DNA from: Sialis fuliginosa | Lineage: Eukaryota > Arthropoda > Insecta > Megaloptera > Sialidae | Assembly (NCBI GenBank): GCA_961205875.1 | Contig: OY540820.1 | Coordinates: 6,138,001 to 6,202,000, forward strand | Reading direction: 5' to 3' | Length of the DNA stretch: 64,000 nucleotides | Shown here: in pieces, positions 9,931-21,419 of the stretch | Position numbering within the stretch: position 1 is the stretch's first letter | Layout: every line of letters begins with the position of its first letter | Position numbers and translations under genes: made by a program | The notes under the pieces: model-generated | Told to the model about the DNA's origin: nothing | The model's input: the letters and a program-made list of their open reading frames with translations, nothing else | Databases searched by the model: none

Positions 9931-12378
9931 GAATTAAAATTTTTTTTTTGAAAATTTCATCATGTCTCTATAACATAAAAATACACATTTCCTTCCATTT
10001 TCGTAAAAATTCCTTGATTTTTGCGTTGATTATAACATTATTAATATTTTATTTTTTTATTTTTCTACGACCTATAGAACCGGAGATATTTCAAAAATTA
10101 TACCTAATTATTATACCCAACTTTCATACTCATACTCGCATTTTTTTTTTTTTTACTTAAATGTATTGAATTTTATTTTTAAGGGTATCTAAAGTATTGG
10201 ACACCCCTGTTGTAGGGGTACGAATTTGTGGTTGGAAGATTTAAAAAAAATATGAGTCATTAGCGGTCAAGTATTAGTTGTGAACATTATTTTCCTTGTT
10301 TGGACATTGATATATCGATTAGGATACCTGTAATTAAAAAATCTTGAGGTAACATATTATGTCTCTTTTATAATAAATATTACAATTTTTACATAACAAT
10401 TATTTTAATTTTTTTATTCATATAATATTTTCATCAAAATTCATTTTATAATCAGGGCCGGATACGATCTCCAACATCGGCCCGGACAAAAAGAAATTGA
10501 CCGGCCCATATTAATTTTAGTCTGATTAATTGTTGTATCCATAGGCGCCGGCTCCGGGAGGGAAGATCGGGGGCGATGGCCCACCTCAGTGTTAGTTAGT
10601 TTAGTTATTTAGCTATTTTCTTATCTAAAAGTTGATATCTCTTTGACAAATTCATGTTTGATGCATAAAATATTACCCAAAAATTTTGATTTAGATTTCG
10701 TTGACAGTATGTTTACTATATCGAAAAAAAAGTGAATAATTGAAATTTTTAAAGCGAAGGTCTGTATCACAAACCGTTCCCGAGATATAGCCTCTCAAAG
10801 TTTTAACTATTTCAAAATTTTTAAGAAAAATTGCTATATTTTAAAAATGTGTTTTATCCGGGTCTGTTCATAACTACTGTTCAGAAATTTGTAAATTAAA
10901 AAAATGCCAATTGCAAATACTATCTAAAAATCTAAAGAAAACGCTTTGAACATTTTTTGTTTTGTTGTACAAAAATAAAAATACAGAGATAATATTATAT
11001 TATAATAGAAGTAATTTTTTATTAAAAAATAAAGAACAAACGAGTATAATGGAGCTTGTTATCCTTCACGATTCGTTCCACGATTTTGTAAATTTGACAC
11101 AAAAAAACAACAATAGAGTATGATATATATAAATATAAAACATATGAATATGTTACACTTTTTACAAGAATAGAGACGTGAAAGTGACTGCATATGTTAC
11201 AAATAAACATACCTTTATAATTTACAACATCAAGGAGCCGAATTTACTTAAAACAGTGGCGTCGCTTTAAAAATTTACTATATTCAAAAATATTTTTTTT
11301 TTATTTGTAGCATTTTACAAGATTCACTCATATTTTAACGACTTAACTATGTATATTAAGCTATTTAATCAGTGGCGTGATCAAGAAGGGTTAGATGACA
11401 ATAATAATAATAAATCAAATAATTATAATAAATTGGAATTTGAGATTTCAGGGGAATTACTCGTTTTAAGAATCCCTGAATCGAATAGGACAATTATCTA
11501 AATTCTAAATTACGTCGATCTATAGATACTGTATCTCAAAAAGAACGTACATAGTAGAAATTGTATATTTAGGATCAATTTTCTCCAAAACATATTTTTG
11601 AAAACGATTTTACAACTTCATAATTTTATAATTATTTTTGAATCGGTGAGAAGAAAAACACATTTTAGAAGAAGTTATACAGAATATTACTATCCATAAT
11701 TTAGCCGTAACATTGTGCACCCAGTGCAGCGTATAAGAAAGTCCTGGTAGTTTTTTTTCAGTATAAAAAAGCCGTCAAGATAATCATGTAAAAATAAAGT
11801 GTTGGAGTGACCACATTTGTTTAAAAATCGGAATGAAATAAATTAAATAAATACAGTCTATATTTTATTGCATTCATACGTTTACCCCCCCCCCCCCCCC
11901 CCTCCCCCTTCCGCCATTTCTCGTTAATATGGCAGATATATAATTTTAATTTTAACCAAACCCTGCACTGCCAAATACATCCATTTCCAAATTACCTTAT
12001 AAAGATCTATTCCAAAACACCCCCTCTTTCCTTCTCATGTTCACACTCGACACTGCATAAAAAACCGTACCCAATATCAGAAATACACATGAGAACCAAA
12101 AACAAGGTTAAATATTATCCAATGTTCTGAGACGTTAGTAGTCCCAGTCGGTCAAAGCAAGTGTACAAAGTGCAGGGCGGCAAGGAGCGACCAATACCGG
12201 ATTGGACGGCTTCGTGTGACGAAACGTCGGCCGGGCCGATTAGCGTACGTGCAGTGGGGACCCTGTACCGTGAATAATTCTGATAAAATGGTTTAATCTA
12301 CATTTAAAAATAGGTTCGGTCTGAGGACAGTGGTAGCTGAAATTTAAGAGAGATTTTTTTCTTTGATGCAATGTGGAA
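9931..12378. other. AT-rich intergenic with fragments
   Basis: No gene. 10454-10580 contains GGGCCGG and GGCGCCGGCTCCGGG stretches like hAT-MITE ends but lacks matching partners. 10740-10800 is a dispersed repeat also at 30450 and 55270. An 18-base C run starts at 11885. 12195-12250 contains TGTGACGAAACGTCGGCC, similar to the arm of the palindromic retroposon family at 22458. Confidence 0.5.
11885..11902 (+). repeat. C homopolymer (18)
   Basis: Uninterrupted C run followed by TCCCCC. G/C homopolymers recur at 21711, 22115, 33895, 34145, 40110, 41610, 42095 and 43670. Confidence 0.9.
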
Positions 12379-12582
12379 CAGCGGTTCTTAAACTTATGAG
12401 GTCTAAGAACCCTCTTTTGAACAATTATTTTTCAGGGACCCCTCCTGACAAAAAAACAAAGAAGGTCGTTAAATACTAATTAATCATTGGTAAATAGAAA
12501 TGTAAAAATACTTTAATTTATGCCAAATATGTTTCACTGACCCCTGCCAAAAGTTCAGTGGACCCTAATTTAAGAATCGCTG
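12379..12582. mobile_element. hAT-like MITE, degenerate
   Basis: Inverted ends CAGCGGTTCTTAAACT and AATTTAAGAATCGCTG flank about 200 bp of non-coding DNA with GGACCCCTCC and TGACCCCTGCC internal segments. The 8-bp flanks do not match convincingly, so age or misplaced ends are likely. Confidence 0.55.
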
Positions 12583-12639
12583 GTGTAGTATATTAAGGGT
12601 GGAACTTCACCTAAGCCTCGTCTCTCTAAGACCGATTTT

Positions 12640-13310
12640 TGCTTTGCTTTCTCGCAATATCGAAGATACGAGAAGCTTTGTGATCGTTTTAGAATGAGAC
12701 AAAAAAATTGTTCTCCGATTTCAAAATTTTAAATTGATCTTTCTGTTTCAGGTCAAGACAAGCAGTTTTCGTTCCGTGTCTGTCTGTCCCCTAAATCCTT
12801 GTCACACGCATAACTCATGAACTACTGAACCCGATATTAATAAAACTTAGTTGGATGGTTGGATTTTGCTTGAGGATGGTCTCATTTCAAAATCATCACA
12901 ATCGTGTGGGGGGTGACATTCTAAAATATTTTTTTTTCAAGAACGACACATGTTACGTGAAATTTTTTTATAGAATCTTTTTTCAATTTTCAATTTTATA
13001 TTTTGGTCTACAATGTTTGTTGAAAAATATTCCCTTACAAAGATTTATCTCGGTTTGTTTTAAAAAAATCGTCATTTGTTTTAGATTTAGATTGAAATTG
13101 TCAAAAAATTAAAAACATACGAAAAAATAATCAATGTGCGTCTTAAGAAAAATTTCGAACTAATATTTTTTAGTAAAATTGTATAAAAATTAAATGGTTA
13201 ATCAATGCCAGGCAATTGGTCTGAACACTTTATCGGTTTTTATTTAAATTATTCAACAATTGGTGAATTTATCACGAGGAAGCACTGTGCATTTACTTGA
13301 CAGATGTTTT
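12640..13310 (+). repeat. Dispersed repeat (family D)
   Basis: Shared with 21845-22060 (ACGAGAAGCTTTGTGATCG, TTTTCGTTCCGTG, CACGCATAACTCATGA), 30080-30420 and, inverted, 35285-35360 (CACGAGGAAGCACTGTGC). CTTCTCG...CGAGAAG around 12648-12675 can form a hairpin. The 85-codon frame inside has no domain. Class unknown. Confidence 0.65.
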
Positions 13311-13918
13311 ATCTTTTACTTTCTTATAACCATGTCTGGAATGCATATAGTATAAGTATTGTAAAGCCGGTTTATCGAATACTGGAATCAATTTTGACTT
13401 TCCCGCGGGATGCATATTTCCAAAAGCCCGCCCAGAGCAACAGAATTATCGAAAATTAAGTGTGTTTCTTCATAACGATATTTATTTTTAAATAATGATC
13501 TAAATGTATTTAAGTTTCAATTTTTAATTTTTTTAACGCCGCCACTGATTGTGCATAATTTAAAATGCGGTGTGTGTAAACTGTAATACACAAGTTAGGG
13601 TTGTTTTTTGTTTTATTGTTGGTACCACTGCTGTTAGTTTGTTTACGAAATCAAGTTATGAAAAGTGAATTGGCGAACGGAGAGAATCGAATGTTCCTAA
13701 ATTAGTACATGATTTAATTTATGGGGTTGGTATTTTATAGTTCATTCTGAGATGATTGAACGCTCATATTTTTTAACTACGTTCACTTGAGAGTTATTTA
13801 TATGTATTAGTATTTTCTACTGAAGCTATTTTCTTAATGAATTATAGAAATTATTATTTGATGATGTATCAACATGAAGAAAAAAATATATCAATAAACT
13901 AGTCTGGAACTATTAGGT

Positions 13919-13960
13919 TCCTGATGAAGGCTTCTTGTGTAACCGAAACGCATGTCGAGG
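13919..13960 (+). ncRNA. Hammerhead-like ribozyme motif, core complete
   Basis: In order: CTGATGA (13921-13927), an imperfect GG..T/A..CC hairpin, GAAAC (13944-13948), a GCAT loop, then GTC. These are the invariant segments of a hammerhead: CUGANGA, GAAA and the cleavage-site GUC, with a 2-bp stem III as in minimal retroelement-borne hammerheads. Stem I support is short (TTC with GAG) and stem II is weak, so activity is doubtful. It may mark a Penelope-like or retrozyme remnant. Confidence 0.45.
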
Positions 13961-14251
13961 GACACGATTATGGTTAAGGTGTTATATACATATTTAGTTT
14001 AAGTGACTAACAATAAGTAACCATAGTTTCTCCGTTTTCCTGTAGCAATTATGTCAAGGTTGAAAAATGTACGACCGTGATTTTTAGGATTCCCGCGTTA
14101 AAATAGAAATCATGCCCGTCAAACAACAGCATACCTCAGAAATTACTGGACGGATTGGGCTGAAATTTGGAATACATGTGTCAACTTTCTCTGTATACAC
14201 AAGTGGGGTATAAAAATAATTGTCTGGTTGAGCTGTTTTCAAATATATACT

Positions 14252-14470
14252 CATAGAAATAATTAAAGGACAATCAAAAAATTGCTCATTTTCAAAATAA
14301 TGCTAATAGGTCAAATATGATCCTTTTTTTACTTATAGGGTGTGAAAATTTAAGGAAATTTAATCTTCTTTTGGAATTCAATTGTATTTTTATGTTATTA
14401 AACGTTTTTTTATGACTAAACCGCGGTTGAATAAAAATAATAAAAATTGAAATTTTGTAAATTGTGTTTT
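14252..14470 (+). repeat. Dispersed repeat, copy also beside the Lim1 exon
   Basis: Shares AATTAAAGGAC, TAGGTCAAATATGATCC, TTTTTTACTTATAGG and CGCGGTT with 62551-62775. Non-coding; the minus-strand frame across it is a shadow. Confidence 0.7.
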
Positions 14471-14499
14471 TAAAATCGTGCACAGTTTGAAGAATTTAT

Positions 14500-14860
14500 T
14501 TCCACGCCTGTAACTTCTTGATGAAAAAACTTAACATACGAGTTTTCTTTGATTTTCACGGGACGTCTGAGGCGAGATAAGACGCCCTATTACTTCTTCA
14601 ATCATTTTATAGAGTTAACTGCATGTTTTATTCTCTGACACGCTGAAAAGGATTGAATTGGCAGTACAATAATGACATTAAACAATCGCTATTACGTGTT
14701 CTTCTCAATAAAACCGACTTAATTGTAAATACGGCCCTTAATCAACGTTTCCGCGGTGTCATTTGTTTACAGGTGCGATTTTTTACACCGGTCATAATGT
14801 GAAATATCAGAACGTAATGAAATACTATGTGGTTATATACGCGTCATCAATGGCGTCTAA
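14500..14860. promoter_or_regulatory. Repeat-free complex sequence (candidate regulatory DNA)
   Basis: Balanced composition without repeat partners in the window. Contains AATCATTTTATAG, ATAATGACATTAAAC and CTTAATTG-type homeodomain-like motifs and GTTTACAGGTG. Candidate only. Confidence 0.25.
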
Positions 14861-14973
14861 AGTATAACTAATTGGGGAAAAATATTTTCAATAAATCATT
14901 TATACCCGGTTTCATGAACAATAGGTATCTATATACGTTACCTCAAATTTTATCAATCAAAATTCTTAACTAG

Positions 14974-15482
14974 TAGTAAAAAACTAATTTGTTTATGGGA
15001 GAATTATAAAACTGACATCATCATTAAAGGTTTGTTAAAGCGACCTGAAAATATGAATCGCCTAATAAGTGATGTGTCACCCCTACAGATTTCCCTGTTA
15101 GTCGATGTCAAAACGTGTGAATTAAATTTTAATTTTTTGCACATAACTTTCTATATAGCTCAGATATTAATTAAAGTTACAATTTCACATTGATATGTCA
15201 CAAAGAAGATAAATCAAAGTTGCCTTTGTAGCTTTTCTTTTAATTTTTCGAGAAATATTTTGAGGTCTGTTTCACTTTTTCCCAAATTAGAGGTTAAAAA
15301 TGAAACACACTTTTTTCATTTTTAAAGTCCGTGTTGTATCGTACAGTTCAAATGACGTAAGTATTTAAAATAGTTATTCATAAGCGCATCTAGTAGAAAA
15401 AATTAAAGTATGAATTTGTATCGTTAACTGTCAAAAAACATGAAAGATTTGTATTTTGTTTCACTTTTACTCCAGTTGACCC
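14974..15482 (+). mobile_element. TA-duplicating MITE, left-truncated (family GGGTCRA)
   Basis: Same family and orientation as 4388-4952. The right end CCAGTTGACCC is followed by TA; the first ~85 bp are missing. Confidence 0.8.
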
Positions 15483-15691
15483 TATATTATAACAAACATA
15501 AAAAATTCAGTGGATCGAGATACAATAATATAGCCGGATTAAGATTATATTCTATATTGCTTTTGATATATACTATACCTAGTACAAGTTAATTAATTAA
15601 GTCATAGGAAAAAAAAGTGTTGTAGTAATCTTTTTTACAAATACATATATCGACGTCATTGGTAAATTTTGAAATACCTCCTCGAAACTAA

Positions 15692-15780
15692 CTGATAAAT
15701 TTTAAATTAATCAATAGTGTTTTATTTTTAATTTAAATAGAATTGAAAACAAAACACTATTGAGAAATTTAAAATTTATC
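15692..15780. repeat. Small inverted repeat
   Basis: GATAAATTTTAAATT with CAATAGTGTTTT at left, mirrored by AAACACTATTG and AATTTAAAATTTATC at right; ~30-bp imperfect arms around an AT-rich loop. Probably a palindromic MITE remnant. Confidence 0.55.
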
Positions 15781-15938
15781 AATTTCGAAATACAAAGACG
15801 CGAAAACATGATCAAAACCTGCAATGCATAATTCTATGTTATCAGATTAGGCAGATTTAAGCTATAGAATATGAACATTTTTTTGCGAATGAAGTTGTTT
15901 TGATTTAAGACTATACATTTAACTCAATCATTTCATTA

Positions 15939-16525
15939 TATGAGGAGGTTAGTATCAAAACGCAATATCTGCACAAAGTTTCATTTTTCACCTAAAGGTG
16001 GAATTAAATGCATCTTTGCAGCCTCTTTTTCGTTGATAAATAATTATGGGTTAAAATGCATTGAGTTCCATAGTTAAGCTACTTTAAGTGTTAATTTTGT
16101 TTCAAAACGCAATATCTGTGCAAAATAAATATATTAAAAATTACATATTTTACTAAATTCACGTTTAAAAAAATGTAATAATTTGTTTATTTTGTAAATA
16201 TATACCTACCTATGTTTATTATATTAATCAAAAGAATAATCTTGTATACAAATCATATTCTTTGATAATCAAAATTGGGTTCAAAAAGCAATATGTACCT
16301 TATTTTGGTTCAAAAAGCAATAAGTAAAAAGCAAAAACTTTATAAAAAAATTTCCAATTATTTTTTTTCTTTTTCATTTTAGTAGATTAATTACCGACGC
16401 CCAATCTTCCAGTAGTGAAAATTTGAATACTTTCCCCCGCTTATCTTACCAGTTATCAGTTTTCACCATTTTCTCAACATTTTGTCTTATGTCAGATATT
16501 GCGTTTTGATACTAACCTCCTCATA
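15939..16525. mobile_element. MITE with 34-bp inverted ends, 587 bp
   Basis: Ends TATGAGGAGGTTAGTATC and the exact inverted GATACTAACCTCCTCATA, extending inward through AAAACGCAATATCTG. The CGCAATATCTG phrase recurs inside in plus and degraded forms. The flanks do not give a clear target duplication. Confidence 0.75.
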
Positions 16526-16599
16526 TGTGTTTATACTGAATTATTTGAACTATATTTAAAAATTTTCTTTGTACGTCAAATTCTCATGAAATAAAAGGC

Positions 16600-16600
<1 letters not shown>

Positions 16601-16637
<37 letters not shown>
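16601..16637 (+). repeat. (TTA)n microsatellite
   Basis: About twelve uninterrupted TTA units directly right of the preceding MITE. Confidence 0.95.
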
Positions 16638-16757
16638 GAACATTTTTAGGAAGATAGAAATGTAATCTAGTTGATTTGATAAGTTTTATTTGCTAATAAT
16701 TGTTTGTACTTCATAGATTTTGGTCAAGTTTTCGCGTCGTTATATTTGTCCAAAGAG

Positions 16758-17259
16758 CACTGCCGGATTAAACCAGTGCGGGGCCTGTAGCAAATGTTAT
16801 AAAGAGGCACTTGGCAGTGGCGTCACTAGGAGGGGGGAAGTGATACCCGGGGTGGAAATCGATAGTGTCATCCCCTCAAAAATTCGAAAGTGCAAGCTTT
16901 TGAATGAGCTTCATGCCAATCTAATAATTAGTTTGAAAATTCGATTTTTTTTGCTTTTCTTTAATTATCCCTTAATTTTTTGAGGAATGTTTAATAAAAC
17001 CAACAAATTTTTCTCAATTTAATGTGGGAAAATTTAGAAAAATCAAATAAAAACACTAAAGATCCGAGCTTTAAAAATCGAATTGAGATAGGAAACCCTA
17101 AATTAAAATTATTAATTACTGTAGATCTGGACACCCTGTATCAACCATTAGACGGTAGGTGGTAAATACAAGAGATATGTTTTTGTTAAGCCGCCGGGCC
17201 CCCAGCGACGCGGGGCCCGTAGCATTTGCTACTCCTGCTACATAGCTAATCCGGCACTG
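16758..17259. mobile_element. hAT-like element, 502 bp, 8-bp duplication
   Basis: Ends CACTGCCGGATTA and TAATCCGGCACTG, flanked by CCAAAGAG (16750-16757) and CCAAAGAA (17260-17267), a 7/8 match of hAT length. The interior has AGTGCGGGGCC and ATTTGCTAC segments and an internal CAGTGGCGTCACTAGG. A related copy lies at 33347. Non-coding; the open frame at 16720 simply crosses it. Confidence 0.8.
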
Positions 17260-17765
17260 CCAAAGAATACTATACAATACAACTAATTCATCCAATGTTA
17301 AATATCCTATGGCTTAATCAACTTTGAATATACTGTATATGAAATATGATTTTCTTGACTTAATGTTTTTTTTGTGATGTCTTACATAACGAATAATAGA
17401 TATAATCGATGTCTGTTTGATTTTGAAAATTCACATCACCACGCCAATGGGTATTGATTCTGACGGGCTTTTAACGAGAAACCGAACGAATTGGAAATGG
17501 AGATGTAATTACTAATTTAAATTGTTTATGCATTCTGGGTAAAGCGCAGCAGTCGATGCTAATAATTTTTTTTTTCAGTAATAAAATGATGGAATTTCTG
17601 TAGTTAATCACTTCTAGTGCTGTTAGATGTTTTATTTTTATTATTATTACTGAATTGGCATGTTTCAAACGACAAAACCATTAAACTTTCATTTATATTT
17701 TGTTAAAAATAACAATTAATTTCGTTTAAAAAAGAGAAAGCCTCAAAAAATATATTAAAACTATT

Positions 17766-18563
17766 AGACCGGGAGCCGTCAACCCCCATAACATACGTAA
17801 TCGAGTTTCGGGCTGAATTATATGCTAAATTAAAGCTATAACAATGTATTTTTTAAATCTTTTGGTCGGCTAGCTCATATCTTGGCAGAATATGCAGTCT
17901 GACCAAAAAAGAGAGGTGATTTTAAGAGTACATTTACGTCATCGAGTTTCGGGCTGAATTATATGCCAAATGAAAGCTATAACAATGTACTTTTCAAATC
18001 TTTCGGTCCAACCAAAATTATCTTTAAAAAAGGTCAATAGTTCGCGAGGTGACTCTCTCCCGATTTTGTTGCAATTTCGTATACTAATAGTCCAATCAAT
18101 TCTAAGGGACACGTATTTTTTTACATGAGTGGTAACGACCATTTAAAGGGTGAAAACCTCCCTCAAAATTTTACGAATTTTTCGTTTTTCCTCTATAACG
18201 CAAAAAAATAAAAAAGTGTTACATACGTAAAAACATTGTTTTTTTATGAGCATTTCAATGGTATAGTAAAAAAAATCGTAAAATTTTGAGGAAGATTTTC
18301 ACCCCTTAATTGGTCGTTATCACACATATAAAAATATACATGTCCCTTAGAATTGATTGAACTATTAGTATACGAAATTGCAACAAAATCGGCAAGGGTC
18401 ACCTTGCGAGTTATTGCACTTTTTTAAAGATAAATTTAGTCGGACTGACAGAACTGCTAAGATATGAGCTGGCCGACCGAAAGATTTAAAAAGTACATTG
18501 TTATAGCTTTAATTTGACATATAATTCTGCCCGAAACTGTGTTTTGGGGGTTGACGGCTCCCG
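17766..18563. mobile_element. Long foldback element, about 800 bp
   Basis: Outer ends CGGGAGCCGTCAACCCCC and the inverted GGGGGTTGACGGCTCCCG. Both arms carry TCGGGCTGAATTATATG-type and AAGCTATAACAATGTA segments, and the left arm repeats them directly (17810, 17943). Central CACCCTTT-like and mirrored segments keep the two halves complementary. No coding frame; superfamily unassigned. Confidence 0.75.
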
Positions 18564-18639
18564 ATCTATATAGTTTATTAACTTTTTTAACGTTTATTAA
18601 AATTTAATCAATTGTGTCGATTATTATTCCAAATTATTT

Positions 18640-18845
18640 ACATTTTTAGACCCTTTTTGGCTTTTATAGCTATGCCCATAGACTGTGTATCTAATATGAA
18701 AATTGAGTTTTCACAAAAAAGAGATAGAGCGTTTATTGGGTCTCTATACTTGTCATTATTTAAACATGAGAATCAAAATGTATTGGTTTGGTTATATCTC
18801 TATCTTCACTTTTGAAAACTAAACTCTATGTCTGTGATATAGCCA
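18640..18845. repeat. Short inverted dispersed repeat
   Basis: TAGCTATGCCCATAGACTG and TGAAAATTGAGTTTTCA at left, mirrored by GAAAACTAAACTC and TCTGTGATATAGCC at right. Related patches with TGACTCGAAAA are at 36480-36600 and 40905-41035. Likely a palindromic MITE family. Confidence 0.5.
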
Positions 18846-19109
18846 GTTTGATAAAGATACCTTCTGACGTTTTTTTTTTAATACATTGTCCAAGATAAGC
18901 GTGAAATGCATGGGGATTTCCTAAATGGTTTGTAACTCGGAAACTAAAAGTGATATAAAAATTCTAAATACAACAACAAATTCTACATAAAAAGTGCTTT
19001 AAGAAACCGCGAACAAAAAGTACCTATCTACTTTGAAGTACTTTGACAAAAAAGTTATAGCCGCTTAAAGAATTTCCGAATTTTAAATTTTTTTGGTATA
19101 CCTACTGTC

Positions 19110-19310
19110 TAAACTAAGCTTGTCCAACCCGCGGCCCGCGAGTATCTTTGGTGCGGCCCTTATCGGATAATTAAAAAAAAATACTCTTATAATAATAAAC
19201 CTGAATTGAAATTGGGGCAATCAAAAAAAGAAAAGGTCTTCAGTTTTTTTATTTTTACATATTCTGACCTGCGGCCCAGAAGGTTAAAAATGTTGGACAC
19301 CTATGGCCTA
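19110..19310. mobile_element. hAT-like MITE, degenerate
   Basis: Left TTGTCCAACCCGCGGCC and right CTGCGGCCCAG...TTGGACACCTATGGCC form imperfect inverted ends of the GTCCAA/GCGGCCC type common in hAT MITEs. Duplication unclear because another insertion abuts it. Confidence 0.5.
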
Positions 19311-19313
19311 AAC

Positions 19314-19646
19314 CAGGGATGGGGAACCTGCGGCCTTTTCAATACTTTATTGTAGCCTGTAAATATTTCAATTATTTATAATATATATTTTTTCTTCTCA
19401 ATTTATTTTTAATTTTATTCTGCCAAGAGACAAAAATAAAAATGTTTGAACAAATAATCTACAATAATCAAACGTAAATTAAAATTGGCTATTGCGCGTA
19501 TATTCTGAAGTTATTTGATATGAACTTCCTAGTGGGAATATATTTCACAACGAAGACTTCTTCAAGAAAGACGGTAAGTATGCGGCCTGCTTATTATTTT
19601 TAAATTTTAATGTGGCCTTCTATGATAAAAAGGTTCCCCATCCCTG
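19314..19646. mobile_element. hAT-like MITE, 333 bp, 8-bp duplication
   Basis: Ends CAGGGATGGGGAACC and the exact inverted GGTTCCCCATCCCTG, flanked by GCCTAAAC (19306-19313) and GTCTAAAC (19647-19654). Internal GCGGCC segments near both ends. Non-coding. Confidence 0.85.
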
Positions 19647-20426
19647 GTCTAAACCATATAGAATTATTAATATTTTTTATGTAGTATTATTCACCCCTTC
19701 TTTACAAATAATTCATCTTATTTAACCGAATCTATATCTCTTACTGTTTAGGAAATCCCCATACATTTCACACTTATCTTGAACAGCCTGTATATCAATA
19801 CATTATTTCAGCGTTACGTAAAGTTAAAAAATTTGCAATTTTTTTTAAATTATCCAGACATATACCACTACAACATAAAACGATTTAAAAATAAATTACA
19901 CACAATCAATCGATTTGCGCAAAGCCCCCCTATTCATTACATATTTACAACATTATACTGCGATCACATTATCCATGGAACATCTGACAACACACACACA
20001 TATCTATGTATGAGGACCCCATATGCGTTGTAAGTTTAGCTCCATCTGTTACAATCTGGGATCTCGTTATGTTGAGGACACTGGCACGGCGTTCCAGTGC
20101 TGACATCTTGTGGCCAGAATGACACTTAAAAGCCGATATTTACAAGTGTGTATGTATGTATGTACGTACGTGCTCATCACATATGTCTAGCTGGCGGTGC
20201 GTATGCTGTAGGGTGTTTTGTTTGTTGGTAAATATATGTATTATAACATGGTAAACATTGTTGTTGAGATCGGGAAGGCTGTGTGTGAAATGTTGAATCG
20301 TTCTGATGCCGTTGTGACTGATTCCACTCAAGAAATATATATCTAATGAGTATAATATAATAGTAGTGACGTTAAATATAAATAAAAACAAACTTGTTTG
20401 TCTAAACGTCAAAATTTATTTAAGAA

Positions 20427-20470
20427 AAGGTAATCGCAAGCTTTCGATTCACAGAATCATCGTCAGGCTA
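20427..20470 (-). ncRNA. Hammerhead-like motif with perfect stem II
   Basis: On the minus strand: CTGACGA, a perfect 5-bp hairpin GATTC-TGT-GAATC, GAAA, then GCTTGCGATTACC. CUGANGA and GAAA fit the hammerhead core, but no UH cleavage dinucleotide is correctly placed after a stem III, so it is a relative or decayed form rather than a supported ribozyme. Confidence 0.35.
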
Positions 20471-20658
20471 AAATATAATAAATAAGTATTAAATACAATT
20501 AATATAATGCAAAATATTGATATTTTAAAATAAAAATTCAGAAATATACCTATTAATAATAATGAATATAGTTAAATTGGAGATACAAAAAATTGTGTTT
20601 GATTGATTGAACAAGTGAAAATCAAATTATTCGAAACTAAATTTACATTTATATTATA

Positions 20659-21050
20659 CTAGCTGGGCCCATGCGGCTTCGCCCGCTTGGACTACGGAAT
20701 TATTATTTAGGATTTTTGAAAAATATAGTTGAATTAAGTACAAACACGATTAATTATTATCGTAATGGTAACTAATCAAAACTTAACGTACCTAAAAAAA
20801 AACAAATCAGAACAAAAATTACAAATAATTTGTGTTCTGTTTAAATTTAAAAGTTAATAATTGAAAACAAAATAAACAACTGCCGGCCGAGTGAAGAATT
20901 TTCCCTCTCCCCGCGACACTTCATCGTAGTTCGCGCGAATTGCCGCGAATAATATGTTATTGTATTTATATTTCACGTTATTTCCTAAACCAAAAGCCCA
21001 AATTGGATTTTTAAATCGAAATTCCATATTTGAAACCATTTTTGAGAGAT
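20659..21050 (-). mobile_element. Helitron tail, minus orientation
   Basis: A|CTAGCTGGGCCCATGCGG at the tip, then the family body (GTACAAACACGATTA, GCCGGCCGAGTG, CTCCCCGCGACACTTC, TTTCCTAAACC), colinear with 6400-6702 on the other strand. The 5' head is missing. Confidence 0.75.
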
Positions 21051-21211
21051 AACAATTCAAAAGTTTTGGATTTTTAGAGATTTTTTTTCAGCTGATTTTG
21101 AAACTATCATGAAAATTCAAATCCGACGAAAAAAAACATATTTTTAACCAAATTAGGAATCTAACTTCTTACAATAAATTAATATTTTTGATAGAAATTG
21201 GTCTATACCTA

Positions 21212-21354
21212 TGCCGTGTTTAGACCAAAGAAAACAAAACTGCAACACGGTGTTTGAAAACACTTCGTATTTAAAAATGCATAGGGTTTGTTTATTGCAC
21301 TTTTGTCAAAAAAACACGATGTTGCTGTTTTGTTTTTTTGGTCTAAACACGGCA
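21212..21354. mobile_element. Palindromic MITE, 143 bp
   Basis: Ends TGCCGTGTTTAGACCAAA and the exact inverted TTTGGTCTAAACACGGCA; arms continue through AAACAAAAC/GTTTTGTTT. Flanking CTA and TTA are compatible with a Harbinger-type TWA site but do not match exactly. A solo end occurs at 33258-33303. Confidence 0.75.
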
Positions 21355-21419
21355 TTAGGTATACTGTATCATTTTTATAAACCCGAAGCTTGAAGTCATT
21401 ACATAGAAAAACAAATCAA

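Larger units (their letters stand above)
18882..19792. mobile_element. Inverted-repeat element hosting nested hATs
   Basis: Left end TACATTGTCCAAGATAAG and right end CTTATCTTGAACAGCCTGTA, with ~40-bp inverted ends continuing through ATGGGGATTTCC. The TACAGGCTG-type terminus suggests a Tc1/mariner-like MITE. Its interior was later hit by the elements at 19110 and 19314. Confidence 0.65.

Noticed and set aside
12195-12250. Additional palindromic retroposon copy
   Set aside because: Only a TGTGACGAAACGTCGGCC-like stretch matches; no opposing arm or tail was found.
16720-16983. 87-codon frame with a CxxCxxC-like pattern
   Set aside because: The cysteines come from translating hAT terminal sequence (GGGGCCTGTAGC); not a zinc finger gene.
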